Counted from the first letter of the stretch, positions 23,247 to 35,841 are shown. The stretch is DNA of 64,000 nucleotides from Lolium rigidum (GCF_022539505.1 NC_061510.1:395480249-395544248), one strand, 5' to 3'. Numbers and translations: made by a program. Notes: a model not told the origin generated them from the letters alone.

Positions 23247-26200
23247 CGTGTAGCAAAGATTGTTGGTCAGTGACTGAAGAGCATCAGCTGTGAAGTGATT
23301 CTCATCATAAAGAACATGGTAATGTGTTGGCCTACTAGTTCCCTGAGAAGAATTGACCAGCACTCAGTATCTGAACATTGAACAAGAATGTGCATTCAGA
23401 AAAAGGACATGTGGACCAAGTGGCTACCTGAATGCCAGCATGGCTACACAAGTAGAAATCAAACTCAGTAGGGTGGCAAATCATGAGGTCAACCACAGTT
23501 CCTGAAGCACAGTAGAGAGAAATTAAACTCAGTAGGGAGAAATTAAACTCAGTAGGGTACCCAACACTTGTTACCAATGATATACAAATACCAAATATAC
23601 TAACCAGGAAGAATGTTCCCACTCTTATCAGCCGTCTCACGTTTTCCATGAACCTCAGGGAATAGCCTGGTATGATGCCTTTTCTGGACAACCACAAAAG
23701 TGACTGGGGGTAGATAACCCTCCTCCAAAGAGGCACAGGCCTTGCAACAGATCAAGTAAAAAACATCAAGATAAAAATGGCCAAGGTCAAAGAAGATAAG
23801 ATCAAAACAACAGGTAATCATGATGCTGGCTTACCTTCCGGAGTGCATCCATTTCATGAAGCAGAACATGACTGAATTGACCTTCACTTACGCCATCTCT
23901 ACATATGAGAAAGATCAGTCAGCCAGTTTCATTGATTAGGCAAGATGAAGAGAGTATCAGAAATTTGTGCACATACCTGTAGAAGATTATCCTCTCAGGC
24001 CTCCGGCCTGTCTTCCTGCGGAAGGCAATCAATAGCTCCCTGTAGAGAAAATTAGGTCAGGTTCCAAGCTGGTCCATATGGCATTTGACAATAATTATTT
24101 CTGACTAATCACAAAACTTACCTGATCATGCCACCATTGACGGTACCCTTCTTTGGATCTTTGGTGACACTGAAGAGATCTTCTATTATCTCCTGCCTGT
24201 GTGGTTGAGCAGAGACAAGACCCCTGTACTTGGTGATTTCTGGCCAATCCATCGATGCCACCACCTACATCAGATAAACAAAATAACACAAACTGAATAT
24301 ACTTGTGTTCCAGCCAAGATTATACCCTAATTGCAATGTACACAACAGAGATGTCTATGATGACAATTCTATTTCAAAATAAGTCACAGACCAAATAAGG
24401 AATTGAGAAATTGAGAGGTATGGGAACTAACTGCAGCAATAGATGATGCAGAGTCCTCGCCAGGTGGGGGGTGTGTAACATCAGCACCAAAGATGATTGT
24501 TGGGATTTCAGAAACATAAGGTATACCATTTCGCACAAACGCTCTCTCAAGAACTGTGTTGCGCCCTCCGGCCTAGTTAAGAACAAGAATCATCTCACTG
24601 ATGTAAAAATATTTGAAGTTAATAAGCATTGGAGGGGAAATATAGGTACCTTCACGTTGATTTTGAGTGCAACATTTTCCAGATATTGCTTGTTTGGTCT
24701 GGAAGCATGCCTTGGCAGGCAACACTGAGACACAATCCCAAGGTCAGTCTCGCAAACCCTTTTAATTTTTCCTGAAAAATTAAATATGTTACATACATAT
24801 AAAAGAAGCCAAGAAATGGAGAAGCGTATTTGACCAAACCAGCAATATGCATACCGTAAGAACCAGTGACTTCAGGTAGGATTACTAGTAACAGTTGGAG
24901 CTGGCCTCCCTTTCCCTGTTGAGCTATTAATTCCGCGGTCCTCCTGTGTACATCCCTCAATGCGTGCTCAATGTTGTTGGGAGTAGCTGTCCGGATGTCG
25001 ACAACTGGCCTTGGGCAGACAGACTACAGGGTTGGAAACAAAAGTCAGACATATCTTGAATTGAATAGATAGTGCCTAAGGAACATGAAAGCAATTCAGA
25101 TTTTACCATTCCAGTGGCATTGCACATCTGAATCAGATCAACACAGAACCTGTATACCTCCTCAGGACGCATGCGTGAAAAACTTAAACATGCCCAGTGG
25201 TCTATTGTTCCTCCATTAATCATTTTCTGTGGGGAAAAGACACAAATGAGACAACCACCATCAAACATCACATAGACTACAGACAGAATAAAGAGAGAAT
25301 TGCAAAGATTCAAATGAGAGTTCATAACAAGTCAACAGTATCAACTATATAAGATAATCAGAACAAACATAAACTCAAAATGTTTGCCATAATTTCAGTA
25401 CCAGCAAAAGTAATCCTTAGTAGAAGTTAATAGATAAACTGTGTGAAAATAAAGTAACAAGGCAATACCTTGTTAATCATGTTCCACTGTCCAACACTTG
25501 GTGCACAAGTTTTCTCCCTTCCAGAATCATGATACTTCAACTGAAACAATAAAAGGATGTGATTACTACAAATCCTCACTTTTTAGCACCTCAAACAGAA
25601 GATAAAGATGCAGTGAATTTACCATGGGAGGAGGCAGCACACGGGCTGGAACTAAGGCCAGGTCACTGCACACCTTGATTCCAAACTCTTGAGCGAACTT
25701 ATCCTCTGCGTACTTGTTGTGTAGAACCATCTACAGTGTACACAAAAAAACGTATGAGAAAATAACTCTAAGAGCAAACATACAGATATGGCTTATATAT
25801 CAAAGAACCATTTCTTAGCTACATGAAGAATGGAAGCGACTACCAAATTCATCATCACAGCAAATGATGTTAAACATATAGGGGAAAAGAATATATTTAT
25901 AAGTAGTCCAGAGCATCAGAATGGTGAAAGGTACCTCACGAATGCTTTGCTCCCTCTGCTGGGGACGTTGACAGGTTGCTCTAAGTATGTTTGTCACTTG
26001 CTTGTCATTAAGCTTCTTAGAGTACCTTTGCCCTTCTACAATCTTGCATGCCTGCAAGCAATTTATATGAAGCACTGAACAAAAGAGATCTAATTTAAAT
26101 ATGAGGAAGAGTCATGGATAATGTACCTCCATAGGCAAATATACAGGCCGAGAATCACTTCCAGACTGCAGACAGGGCCAATTAGTATGCTGAAGTTTGT

Positions 26201-29200
26201 AGTTATATCTATCGAAGAAGTACTGAACAACCGACATTCTCGTTCCTCTCTCATCAACAGGAAATCTAACAAAAACAGAAGAAACAGGAGTGTTAAGAAA
26301 ATGAAAGAAGAACAGTAACGGTAAGGAAAGAACACTAACAAGACACATAGTTGTGAACCATGGTGTAAGTATTCGTGTAAGGGTAACTTGTGTAGACAGC
26401 TGATCTTATAGACTAAATAGTTGTACAGTAAGATATATTGTTGTAAAAAACATTTTGTCATCTCCTAGTCAGGTTCCCGCACACCACATCAACAAGAAAA
26501 CCACAAGCACAAAATCAACGAGCCACAACTTTCTAAAACAATATATCGAAGCAGGACAATTTGTTGATAGTTATCCCAGAACATAGACACTACAAAAAAA
26601 AAGGAAAATATAACAGCATGTGAGGAAAGATTAGTACATCAGCTGGCTCATGGGGACACTAGTGAGCCCTGTTATCTTGTATCTTCTGATTTGGTCTGTC
26701 TGGTGGTTTGTTTCAACACGGACTCCTCGCAGTGCTTTCTTTATCTGCACAAATTGTTACAAAAGAGATTAGTCAACCATTTGCATCCTATACCTGTTAC
26801 ATGATGCAGTTCTGCATAACAAGTACTTTGATCACTGAGTAGAACAATACCTTCACACGGTCCCTGTCATTCAGAGGCCGGGAGACGTCACGTAGATTGA
26901 GGAACTCTTGAACAAATTGGATCACTGTCACAGGCTTGAAGAAGGATGTTGCTGATATATCTGGATAAAAAATGTAACAGATCAGATAAACAAGGCAAGA
27001 ACAGACTGCAATTTGATGACAATAACAGGATAGAGGAGTACCTATATTGAGCGAAAGCCCCATCTGTGTTGGACGCAGACTCTGGTAGTAACCTCTCCAG
27101 CACTCCAATCCTTCACCAATGTCTCCTCTGTGACCGAAAGTGGTAGAGAAAAAGGATCTGGACACTGTGACATAGCTGCAAAAAGTATTGCGAAAATGTA
27201 GTTAGGGCTTTAGAACACAAGTGTTATCAAGAAAAATCATATAGTAAGAAATTCGAAAGTAGGTGTTATACTTCCAAGATGGTGACTCCCTGAGGACAAC
27301 ATCAAGTACTTGGATGGTTTCTTGAGGCATATCCCTCTGTCTTCCACATAGGAACTGCTGAAGGTGGTACAGGTCAGTTCTCCCAGCAATTCGAATGGTG
27401 ATCTTGTACTCCCTTTCAGCCCTGCAAATCCAGAGGGATTAAGCTATCACTGATAAACAAGTTATTCAAACTGAGAGAAACGACCAAGACTAAGGATCGA
27501 AGCTGACCTTTCTTTATCTTTCTTTTCAGGATCAACCAGTGTAACAGTGAATTCCTCTGATTCAAAAGGAAGTGAGCCTGCAGTGTAAAGGCTCTTCCTT
27601 CCATCATAGGCAGGCAATTTGCCGCCAAGAGATGTCTTCCCGTGTATCTTGATAAGCTCACTGAGTACCTCTCTGTTTGTCTGTCTTGATTTTGACTCTG
27701 GGTTGATGGAAACCTACAGGAAAGATAGAACACAAGGGGATATCAGAAATCAAGCAAACCATAACTGCACATTGGAATATAATTATGTCTGCAAACAAAT
27801 GATCCATTATTCAAGATACAGTCCAAGAAAGGGCTAATTAGCTAGCACACAGTATAATCCATTCATTACAGATAAGTAAACCTACTCAGGTCATTCAGAC
27901 ATTTCTGCTATATAATCCATTCGAGAGAGTATGCAATTGCGAATTAAGTGATATTATATAGCATCCAGTCAAAATATAAGAAAAAGCTATCAGACCATAG
28001 CAACTACCAAGCAAATGCACAATAATAATCGAAGCAAAGCTACCGGCAATACAGGCACAGAAATCTAGCAAAATTAGCAACGCATACCGTCTAGTGACCT
28101 CCATTTCGACCTAGATTCAGGAAAATATCAACTGGAAACGGGATATTCGATCAAAACTGAAATCTAGTGGCGGAAATAAATAACTCAATCAGATGAGGAA
28201 CATCGAAAACTCAAGGATGATACAGAAAAATATGTTTGATAGATACATAGTGGGGTTCCACGAGAGCGGAACTATGGGCCGCGCTTGAGCAGGTTGGCGG
28301 GTAACGACGGAGCCGGAGAAGGAGTGGCGGCGGAGGGGTTCGGTAGGGTGCTGTGCCGGGAACGAGGTGGGCTGGGTGAGTAGCGCACGAATCTCTTCGC
28401 AATCATGCGGTCCAGAAACACGTGAGCGGAAATATGTACCAAATAAATTTCTAAAATAATAATTCGCCACCAATTCACACCAGGTACACTTGCAGTATAA
28501 TCCTAAGAAAGGCTATATACGGAAACACACTGAAATGTACAAATCGAGAACAGATCGATGTACGCAAAATCATAAGAGGTGAAACAATTACAGCTCACTG
28601 TTTACTGCGCAACAGAAAAGCAAACAGAGCTCTCTGTACAAAATTCCAGTTAGATCATTTCTCCGATGTATGGGAACGGTGAAGCAGTTGTAGTCATAAT
28701 GCTTCATCAAAATCCCATGTATCATAATATTAGAAAAGTAATTTCTCTAAAGAGTTAGTAAAAAAGAACAGATCTACGACGATCGCTCTGTTTCACAAAA
28801 ACGTCCACAGACCGACCGCCAAGAAAAAAGTCGCGAGAAAGTTTACCAAAACCGTGCCAGCACGAAGTACCAGAAGCCAAGATGCTGCCAAGCATCAACA
28901 CAGTGAGTTGGACTTGACAGTACACGGCCTGTCCACAAGTGCACCCCCTGCCTGCTAACACAACAGTACTGATCTGAAAAAGGCAAGCAAAAAGCTCAAA
29001 AGGAGCGAGTCGTCTGTAGTCTGAGCACAACGCGACAGAAGGACACAGAACTGCCAAAACGCAAGGACATAGCTAAAGAGCAGCAGACAGAAACGCGCAA
29101 CAAAAGCGGTAACCTCGCCAAGAGACCTTCAGTTTGCTGAAAATGGTAGCCACGAACAAAGAACACGGTCAAGGACCGGGGACCGGCGGGGATGGGATGC

Positions 29201-31070
29201 CTGTGGTAGCGCATCTGCCTTCCCACACCGGCTTTATCTGGTGGCTTTGCCATCTTCTCGCAAGAGCAGGGTCGGCAAAAACGAAAACCGCATCAAGAAA
29301 CGCCAGAAAAGGGCAAGATCCTGAACGGGAAAACCCCATCTCCATGATTAAAATCGTCTAGGGCGGATGGATGGCTTTGCATGGAGAGGGAAAACTCGGA
29401 CCAGCGCCTACATGGACGCGATCACGAGCACCTAGCCAACACGATCCCCAAATATAGCACAAAATCGTTGCACGAAAAAGCACATCGATCGTGCGTACGT
29501 CCAACGAGCAGTGCTACTATAGCTATACCGTCCAAGATAAACAACAGAAGCGTGCGAACCACAAGAAGCACAGAGAGAGAAAGCAAACGGGGCTGTTTCG
29601 ACTGTATGCTGGATGGCGTGGAGAGGAAACTTTTCGTTTCTCTTCAAAACCTCTCATGGTCCGACAGAGACCGAGAGAACTCTCGCAACCAGCGCATCCA
29701 TGTCAAAAACCCCAAATGGCAAAATCGACAAAAAAAACAACGCTGTTCGTCTCAGATCGTCTGGGAACCCGTACGTGTAAGCGGGGGCGCTCGACCAAAC
29801 ATCCACGAGGATGAGATCTGAGACGCTGATCGCTAAAAAAACCATCAAGAAATCGTGCGTACGTCCAACGAGGAGTACTTCTATAAGCGCGAGGAAACCA
29901 CAAGCAGAGAGAGAGAGAGACGAAAACGGGGATCTGCTTCTACTGTATGCTGGATGGTTTGGAGAGGAAACTTTTCGTTTCTCTTGAAAACCTCTCATGG
30001 TCCAACAGAGACCGAGAGAACTCTCGCAGCTAGCGCATCCATGTCAAAAACCCCAAATGGCAAAATCGACAAAAACAACAACACAGTTCGTCTCAGATCG
30101 TCTGAGAACCCGTACGTGTAAGCGGGGGCGCTCGACCAAACATCCACGAGGATGAGATCTGAGACGCCCATCGCTAGAAAACCACCAAAAACTCGAGTGA
30201 AAAGCCACACAGAACGCTCATCGGAAGAGATCAGCAAAGTGCAAACACGAACAGAAATAGTCGGAGACAAGTCACGGAGCGGCAGATCTGACGACAACGC
30301 AAGCAGAACGCACATGCAAGGCAAGCAGATGACACATGCATGCAGGGGAAGGAACCAGGGAGTACGTACGTAGCAGGGGGTTTAGCGGCGGGGGTTTCCT
30401 TACGTCGTAGTGGAAGAGGTTGTTGTCGGCGACGTTGACGAGGAAGTGGTTGGCGCGGATCATGACCTTCTTCCCGGCGGTGCCGGCGCCGGGGCGCGCA
30501 GGGTGGGCGAGCCCCTTCTTGGAGACGGGGGCGAGGTCGACCTCGGGCGCCTTCTCGGCCGCGGGCTGGCCCGGCTGCGACGCGGCCACCGCCGCCGCGG
30601 CCGCCGCAGCCGGCGGGGCCAGCGCGGTCTCGGTGACGAAGAGCTTCTGCTCGAGCTCCTTGGCGACGGTCGCGGTAGACGGCGTCGGTGATGGCGGCGG
30701 CGCCGAGACGCGGGCCGGGGTCGGGGAAGGCGCGCGGATGGTGACGGCGGCGGGCGAAGGCGCGGGCGCGTACGGGAGACGGCGCGGGCGTGCGGTAGAC
30801 GACGCCGTGCTGGTACGCGCCGACGTGCGGCGTGGTCGCGGCCGGGTTGTGGTAGACGGCCGTCGCGGGCTGGTACGGCGACGACGAAGGGCGCGGGGTC
30901 GACGTGCCGGCGCCCGGAGGCGGCCAGACGAAGCCGGTGGGGGCGCGCCCGCCTCCGCGCCCTCCCATGGGAGGGCCTCGCCCGCCGTACGCCGGGTGCT
31001 GCTCCCCGCCGCCGCGGCCTCCTCCTCCTCCTCGGCCTACGCCTCCGCCTCCGCCGCCGCGGTAGGCCAT
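22331..31070 (-). CDS. MEL1: Argonaute of the MEL1/AGO5 clade, one frame break in exon 1
   Basis: Twenty-two exons, high to low: 31070-30404, 27713-27508, 27421-27272, 27175-27042, 26960-26851, 26744-26638, 26265-26127, 26051-25935, 25730-25623, 25540-25469, 25226-25107, 25023-24855, 24771-24650, 24572-24432, 24264-24122, 24039-23977, 23898-23835, 23740-23605, 23501-23428, 23342-23248, 23142-23111, 22506-22331. All are GT-AG and in phase from exon 2. The predicted length is about 1047 residues if exon 1 is in frame. A Gly/Arg-rich N-terminus ([23 protein letters not shown]) is followed by [13 protein letters not shown] and [11 protein letters not shown], then PAZ (exons 5-7) and PIWI (about residue 690 to the end). 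The slicer residues are all present: Asp in [10 protein letters not shown], Asp in YRDGVSEG, His in [14 protein letters not shown]; it ends DVMFYC. Strong similarity to rice MEL1, a germline Argonaute binding 21-nt phased siRNAs, is from recollection of the family. Exon 1 is 667 bp, one base too long: the frame of residues 1 to about 95 does not match the frame encoding [13 protein letters not shown]. Real null allele or consensus error is undecided. Confidence 0.93.
22751..22999. repeat. Tandem duplication (125 bp x 2) in last Argonaute intron
   Basis: Copies start at 22751 and 22876 with CAAGTCYAGGACACCA. They share ACTACCTTACATCACTGTGG and CATAGCAGGAGGCATAAACT with few differences. The repeat lies in the intron between exons 21 and 22. 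Confidence 0.85.
23203..23242. repeat. (AG)20 microsatellite in Argonaute intron
   Basis: An uninterrupted dinucleotide run about 40 bp long, ending six bases before the donor side of exon 20 at 23248. On the transcribed strand it is a CT run within the intron between exons 20 and 21, very close to the splice donor. Confidence 0.95.
27714..30403 (-). other. Large first intron of the Argonaute gene (2.69 kb)
   Basis: Much longer than any other intron of the gene. It contains a GC-richer patch (28250-28400) with a short minus-strand frame of no recognisable family, and the 364 bp-period tandem duplication at 29489-30195. A CATGCATG (RY-like) element lies near 30335. Long first introns in plants often carry regulatory sequence; that role is inference here. 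Confidence 0.6.
29489..30195. repeat. Tandem duplication (364 bp period) in Argonaute intron 1
   Basis: Copy 1 starts near 29489 and copy 2 near 29853, both with CGTGCGTACGTCCAACGAG. Shared blocks include GAGGAAACTTTTCGTTTCTC, GTAAGCGGGGGCGCTCGACC and CATCCACGAGGATGAGATCT. Copies are about 90% similar with small indels. ORFs seen in both are shadows of the duplicated unit. Confidence 0.88.
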
Positions 31071-32140
31071 GGGTGGTGGAGCGGGTGAGAGGCCCGGTGG
31101 TGGTGGTGGTGGTGGTGTAGTGCTGGATGGATAAGAACGAGCGAGGAAGGGAAGGGAAGGGAATGGCGAGTTGGTGATGAGAGAGAGGAGCGCAGCGGCT
31201 TTTGTATGCGGAAGTGAGTAGGTGGCAACGGAACCCTAGCTAGCACGATGACGGTGACGGCGAGCGAGCCGATTGGTGGCCAGATAACGCCTGCCTGGCC
31301 GGCTCTGTCCGTGCGACGGGAGTGGTTAGGGTTTTTCAAATTTCGAATTTCGCACATCCGCCTGGACCCGTCTGCAAAGTTGCTCCGCGGAAAATATCTG
31401 GTACCGGGGTGAGAATACTACGGGACAGACGGTTCTTTCTGTAACTGTGCATCCGTGGCAGGCAAGTCATATTTAAAAAAAAATGTCTCCTACTACTACA
31501 TTAATTGATCCATACAATTAACTAGAGCTAGTTAAAAATGAATGTATCAGCAGGTTGCAAGGTAATGACTCTTCAACATTTCCACAATAAGAGTGATCTA
31601 GATTTTAAATACACTTCAAGGGTTATATAACGGAACATTTAATTTTCCTTCAGATCGGTGCCTAGCCACAAAGTGGAGTAATTTATTCTACTTTGGGTAA
31701 AAATATCTACAACAAAAAATCATAATTTACCTTTTCATATCGTGGCACCATCACAAATGTAGGTTATGGGAGACATTTTTTTTTATATATTTTCGTCGAG
31801 GTAGGGCTTTGATTATTGCAAGAAAGAAAAACTACCCGACATGATTTCTTAGTCTAAGCTATCTAGAAAATAGGTTATCATCGGAATAAATAAGAAGATC
31901 ATATACTATCTCCGTCCCAGTTAATAAGGCTCATATTATTTTCGAAAAGTCAAATCATGTAAAGTTTGACTATTTTTTTATAAAAAATCATTAAAATGCA
32001 AAACCCAAAATCAAAATCATTAGAAGTACGAACCGAGATGTTCGATCAGATCTGCTCACGCAGTAGCCAACAACACCTGCTGCATGTGTGTCCTCGGCTA
32101 TTTAACGGAGAGAGAGAGAGAGAGAGGAGAGGATACACAT
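31071..32140. other. Argonaute promoter side and intergenic DNA
   Basis: Just upstream of the Argonaute ATG the minus strand carries a CACCACCACC run (31098-31118) of 5' UTR type, then GC-rich sequence to about 31400. Beyond that is AT-rich DNA with a Stowaway-like half end near 31908-31980 (CTCCGTCCCAGTTAATAAGG). A short GA run lies at 32110-32126. No gene was seen. Confidence 0.45.
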
Positions 32141-32153
32141 GCACACGACTATA

Positions 32154-32392
32154 CCTGGCCATGTGTCGGGTCAGGCTAGGCCAAGGAAAGCCCGACGGCA
32201 AAAAATCAGGCCCAAACTCGGCCCGGCCCAACCAAATACCTATGAAGCCCGTCGGGCTGTGGGCCGGACCGTAGTGTTAAATGCGATTTCCGGGCTACCC
32301 AGGTCCGGCCCAGCCCGACCATCGGGCCAACTTTTTCAGGCCCAGGCCCGAGTTTTTGGGCCGGGCCTCGGGCCGGGCTGCCCATGGCCAGG
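32154..32392. mobile_element. GC-rich MITE, possibly hAT-derived
   Basis: The ends are inverted: CCTGGCCATG at 32154 and CATGGCCAGG ending at 32392. The interior is built of GGCCCGGCCC and CAGGCCCAGGCCCG motifs in both orientations. Flanks CACACGAC (left) and CGCACGAC (right) could be a diverged 8-bp target duplication, which would suit hAT, but they are offset by a few bases. Non-coding. Confidence 0.55.
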
Positions 32393-33105
32393 CATGCGCA
32401 CGACACACACAGCACACCACACCCACAAGGTTGCTATTCTTCGTCTCTGGTAGTTTCGGATCAGATCTCATAACCAATCCTTCTTCATACCATGTTCATC
32501 CTAATTAGATTCACATAAGGAGAAGATGCCGCCTGCACAGCATGGGTTTCCTCACGATCATCCACCATGTCTTCCGCATCCTAGGTAGGCTTCGCTGAGA
32601 TCTTCACTTGTTTAATGTTACTTACACGCTGCTTCAATCCATCGAGATCCAATTGTCGCTGAATCATGGTACTTACAGGCGTGCCGGTTTCTGGAGTGGG
32701 ATTCGTCGCACCTCGTCCCTCCTCTCTTCTATCTCACGACATGGCCCGGATGCGAAGAGAGTTCAATTAATACAGTTTACATTAAACTTGTATACTCCTA
32801 CTAATTGTACCTACCCCATTACATAGTTTGCATAGTTAGTCAAATATGAAATGGTACTAATATTAATTGTGTCATTCTTTTATTGTAATGTACATTAATT
32901 ATCACACTTAACTATTCCTAAACAAATATATTTTGTCACAAACCTCTATTATTTTCTACGGAATAGATTTTGACAAATTGTACCCATCCTTAATGTTTAA
33001 ACATATTTAATAGTTTGGTGGATATAGCTATTGGGTATGTTCTAATAGATATCTCAATAGGGAGATTTTTAGGATATCATTATGTAAGAAAATATATAGA
33101 AAATT
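32393..33105. other. Intergenic, AT-rich
   Basis: No ORF, RNA gene or clean repeat boundary could be supported in this stretch. Confidence 0.4.
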
Positions 33106-33184
33106 TTAGAGTACTTGGACCACACCCATATATATGAGTTTATAACCTAATAAATATGACATTGCATGATACCACACCCATATA

Positions 33185-33420
33185 TATATATGATAATACC
33201 CACTATAGAGGTAGTAACATAGAGTAGTAACATATGCATGCCAATATCCTATGTTACTCCCCACTATGACTAGTCTAACAAAGGTAGTAACATCAATAAC
33301 ATGCAATGATAACTAAACAATTTGATGGCATGACATGTCATTAATTGAAGAAATAGATGATAGTGGTAACTAGATATATATTACCATCACATCACACACT
33401 TAGACTAGCCCTAATGGGAG
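33185..33420. repeat. MITE remnants of the GTAGTAACAT family
   Basis: Contains GTTACTCCCCACTATGACTA (inverted terminal type) and repeated GTAGTAACAT blocks also seen at 49421-50172. AT-rich and non-coding. Exact borders are unclear and copies seem nested or truncated. Confidence 0.45.
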
Positions 33421-33700
33421 TACCATAGGTAGTATCATGCATGCATGCCATGTTGGCAAAAATCTAATATGGTGCACCAATTAATGAAATGAGAGATGTG
33501 AGTGGTATCATAATATGATACCGTATCATAGCACGTAAAATTAGAAAACTTAATGACAAACATGCATGATGGCTTTTAAAAATAAATAAATGCGTCTACA
33601 CATAGTAATGGAGACTTAAACGGTCTAGTATTTAAATGCCTCTACTACATAAATTAGAGCTCTCCGATGGAGTCAGTGATTTAACTAAATTAAGTAGTAC

Positions 33701-33919
33701 TACTCCCTCTCTCACAGTTTATAAGGCACGCGCGTATCCCTAGGTCGCAAATTTGATCAAGTTAGCATTAGTTATATGTTATAAAAATTATATCATTAGA
33801 AAGTTCAGATGTTTTATTTTCTAATGATATAATTTTTGTATTATATAATTTAAATTATATAGGTTAAATTGATGACCTAGGGGTACGCGCACGCCTAATA
33901 AACTGTGAAGGAGGGAGTA
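33701..33919. mobile_element. Stowaway-type MITE
   Basis: Starts TACTCCCTCTCTCACAGTTT and ends with the inverse AACTGTGAAGGAGGGAGTA. Inner arms TAAGGCACGCGCGTATCCCTA and TAGGGGTACGCGCACGCCT are also inverted, with an AT-rich palindromic middle. 219 bp with TA ends. Confidence 0.9.
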
Positions 33920-34549
33920 CCATTAGTGCATGCACATGCATTTTTTTTCATAATGGCTCGCCGAACAAATTGTGCAATTTAATTTTCCAATCATCGGTCA
34001 CTAAGAGCATTTCCAGTGACCCGACCCGATGCAAATGGACCGACGGGGTCCGTTTCGGTCCACGTGAACATAAGGACAGGGAAACCCCAACCAAGCGGCT
34101 CGAGACAAATTGAAAAACGTGTGTCCGCGGTGACCCATTCTCGGCCAAAATTTGGGCTGGAAATGCGTTGGTGCAAATGTCATTGCCGCACCCACAGAAA
34201 CGCCACGCTCCAAAACAAAGGCAGGAACCAAGCTCGGTCGATCGGAAAATCTTGACCGTTTAGGAAGAGCCGGAACAACCACTAGGGCGGGGTCCTCGGG
34301 CGGAGGCGGACACCGCTTACGAAACCGGTGCCACATCTCTGTCGCCGAGGCTCGGGACCTGTGGGGAATGGGGGCACCGGCCCGTGACATGGCGAGACAT
34401 CATCCTAAGCGTATATTGCCTTCTGAACTCACGTAGTGTGTCGGTGCCACCCATGCCACGGGAGGGGCGAGTACGTCGCGATGAGATCCACCGCAGGTCT
34501 TCATCAACCTTTTTGGTGTTCGTAATAGGTTGGGCCGTTGAAGATTTAG
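33920..34549. other. Intergenic, left flank of the CACTA element
   Basis: GC-moderate sequence with overlapping short frames on both strands (34001-34390 minus, 34152-34436 plus), none recognisable. Probably degenerate repeat DNA. Confidence 0.4.
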
Positions 34550-35378
34550 CACTAGTAGGAAAAGCCTCATCAGTGGCGCATGAAAAAGTGATTCTGTGGC
34601 GCACGGGTGGTGCGCCACAGAAACGTCACCACAAAAATAAGGTTTCTGTGGCGCAGGGGGCCGTGCGCCACAGAATTAAGGTTTCTGTGGCGCACATGGT
34701 TCCCCATGCGCCACGAAACAAGTGCGCCACTGAATTACATTTTGGTGCGCCACGGAACATTGTACATGTATACTCGATTTTATACTTGCCCGGTGTATTA
34801 TACAGGTTTTATACACAGTATACAGTTTATATACAGATATAATATAGACAGATATAATATGGACACATATAACATAGCAACATTATACATCATCATCACA
34901 TTATACAACAATATAGACAAATGTTTTGCATACAACTCTTAATTCATACAAGTTTCACAATTTCGAGATACAAAGTAGTCTTCATCCGGTTCCTCCTTTG
35001 CTCCCTCGATCATCTCTACCCACCAGGCTCGCTTGCATCGGGGCCTTCATATCCAGTTCCTACTATGATGAAAATGGAAGAAAGTGAGACCAACAAGTCC
35101 GATGCAAAAGAGAAATGGAATAAATGCCTCATACATGTTGGTCAACACAAATATTAACATTCCGGGATGGCGTAAGTGAGATCAAGTCCGATGCACAAGA
35201 GATTGATATTTGTGCTATCTTACCAGGCTCACTTACGCCACCCCAGAGTGTACGAGGACCAAACATTTTAATCATCGGCATTTTGGAAATACCAAAGCAA
35301 ATGGAATGACAAAATGGAATAAGTGCCTCATACATTGTTGGTCAACACAAATACTATGGTCAGAAACCATAGTTGCAG

Positions 35379-35841
35379 TATACGCCACAGTATACTTTGC
35401 AGAAGGGCCCCCTTTTCCCGGCCGCCGTTCCGTGAACGGGTCCTTGATGAGACCACAACGCCGATCTGCCTCTACGGCGCAGAACCACGGCAGTCCCAGC
35501 CGCCTCCCTTGTGGCCGTGTGTCCCGCGCCCTGCACTGTTCGCCTTCTTGCCCGGTGAACCAATAGACTGATCGTTGGAATATGGAAATCGATGACGGCC
35601 GGTCGCAAGATTAGATTGCGATCGGCCGTCATCGGCTTCCTTATTCCAACGATCAGTCTATTGTTCACCGGGCAAGAAGGCGAAGAGTGCGAGGCGCGGA
35701 GACGCGGCCACAAGAGAGGCGGCTGGGACCGGCGTGGTTCTCGCGCCGAGAGGCAGGTCGGCGTTGTTGTCTCGTCAAAGACTCGTTCACGGAACGGCGG
35801 CCGGGAAAGGGGCCCGTCTACAAAGTATATTGCGGCGTATA
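35379..35841. repeat. 463 bp fold-back (inverted repeat) inside the CACTA element
   Basis: The left arm (about 35379-35605) and right arm (about 35618-35841) are inverted copies with only about a dozen bases between them. Outer ends pair as TATACGCC/GGCGTATA. Mid-arm blocks are GGCCGCCGTTCCGTGAACG with CGTTCACGGAACGGCGGCC, and CAATAGACTGATCGTTGGAA with TTCCAACGATCAGTCTATTG. A transcript would form a long near-perfect hairpin, a possible Dicer substrate (inference). The long minus-strand ORF across it is a by-product of the palindrome. Confidence 0.88.

Noticed and set aside
28189..28473. Possible alternative first exon in the large Argonaute intron
   Set aside because: No Argonaute-type N-terminal sequence and no donor giving the right phase into exon 2.
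30231..30780. C-terminal half of the 279-codon frame starting at the Argonaute ATG
   Set aside because: Past about 30780 this frame is Arg/Gly-rich nonsense, while the MEL1-like sequence is in the next frame; it is the out-of-frame reading after the extra base.
30420..31088. 222-codon plus-strand ORF opposite Argonaute exon 1
   Set aside because: Antisense shadow in very GC-rich DNA.
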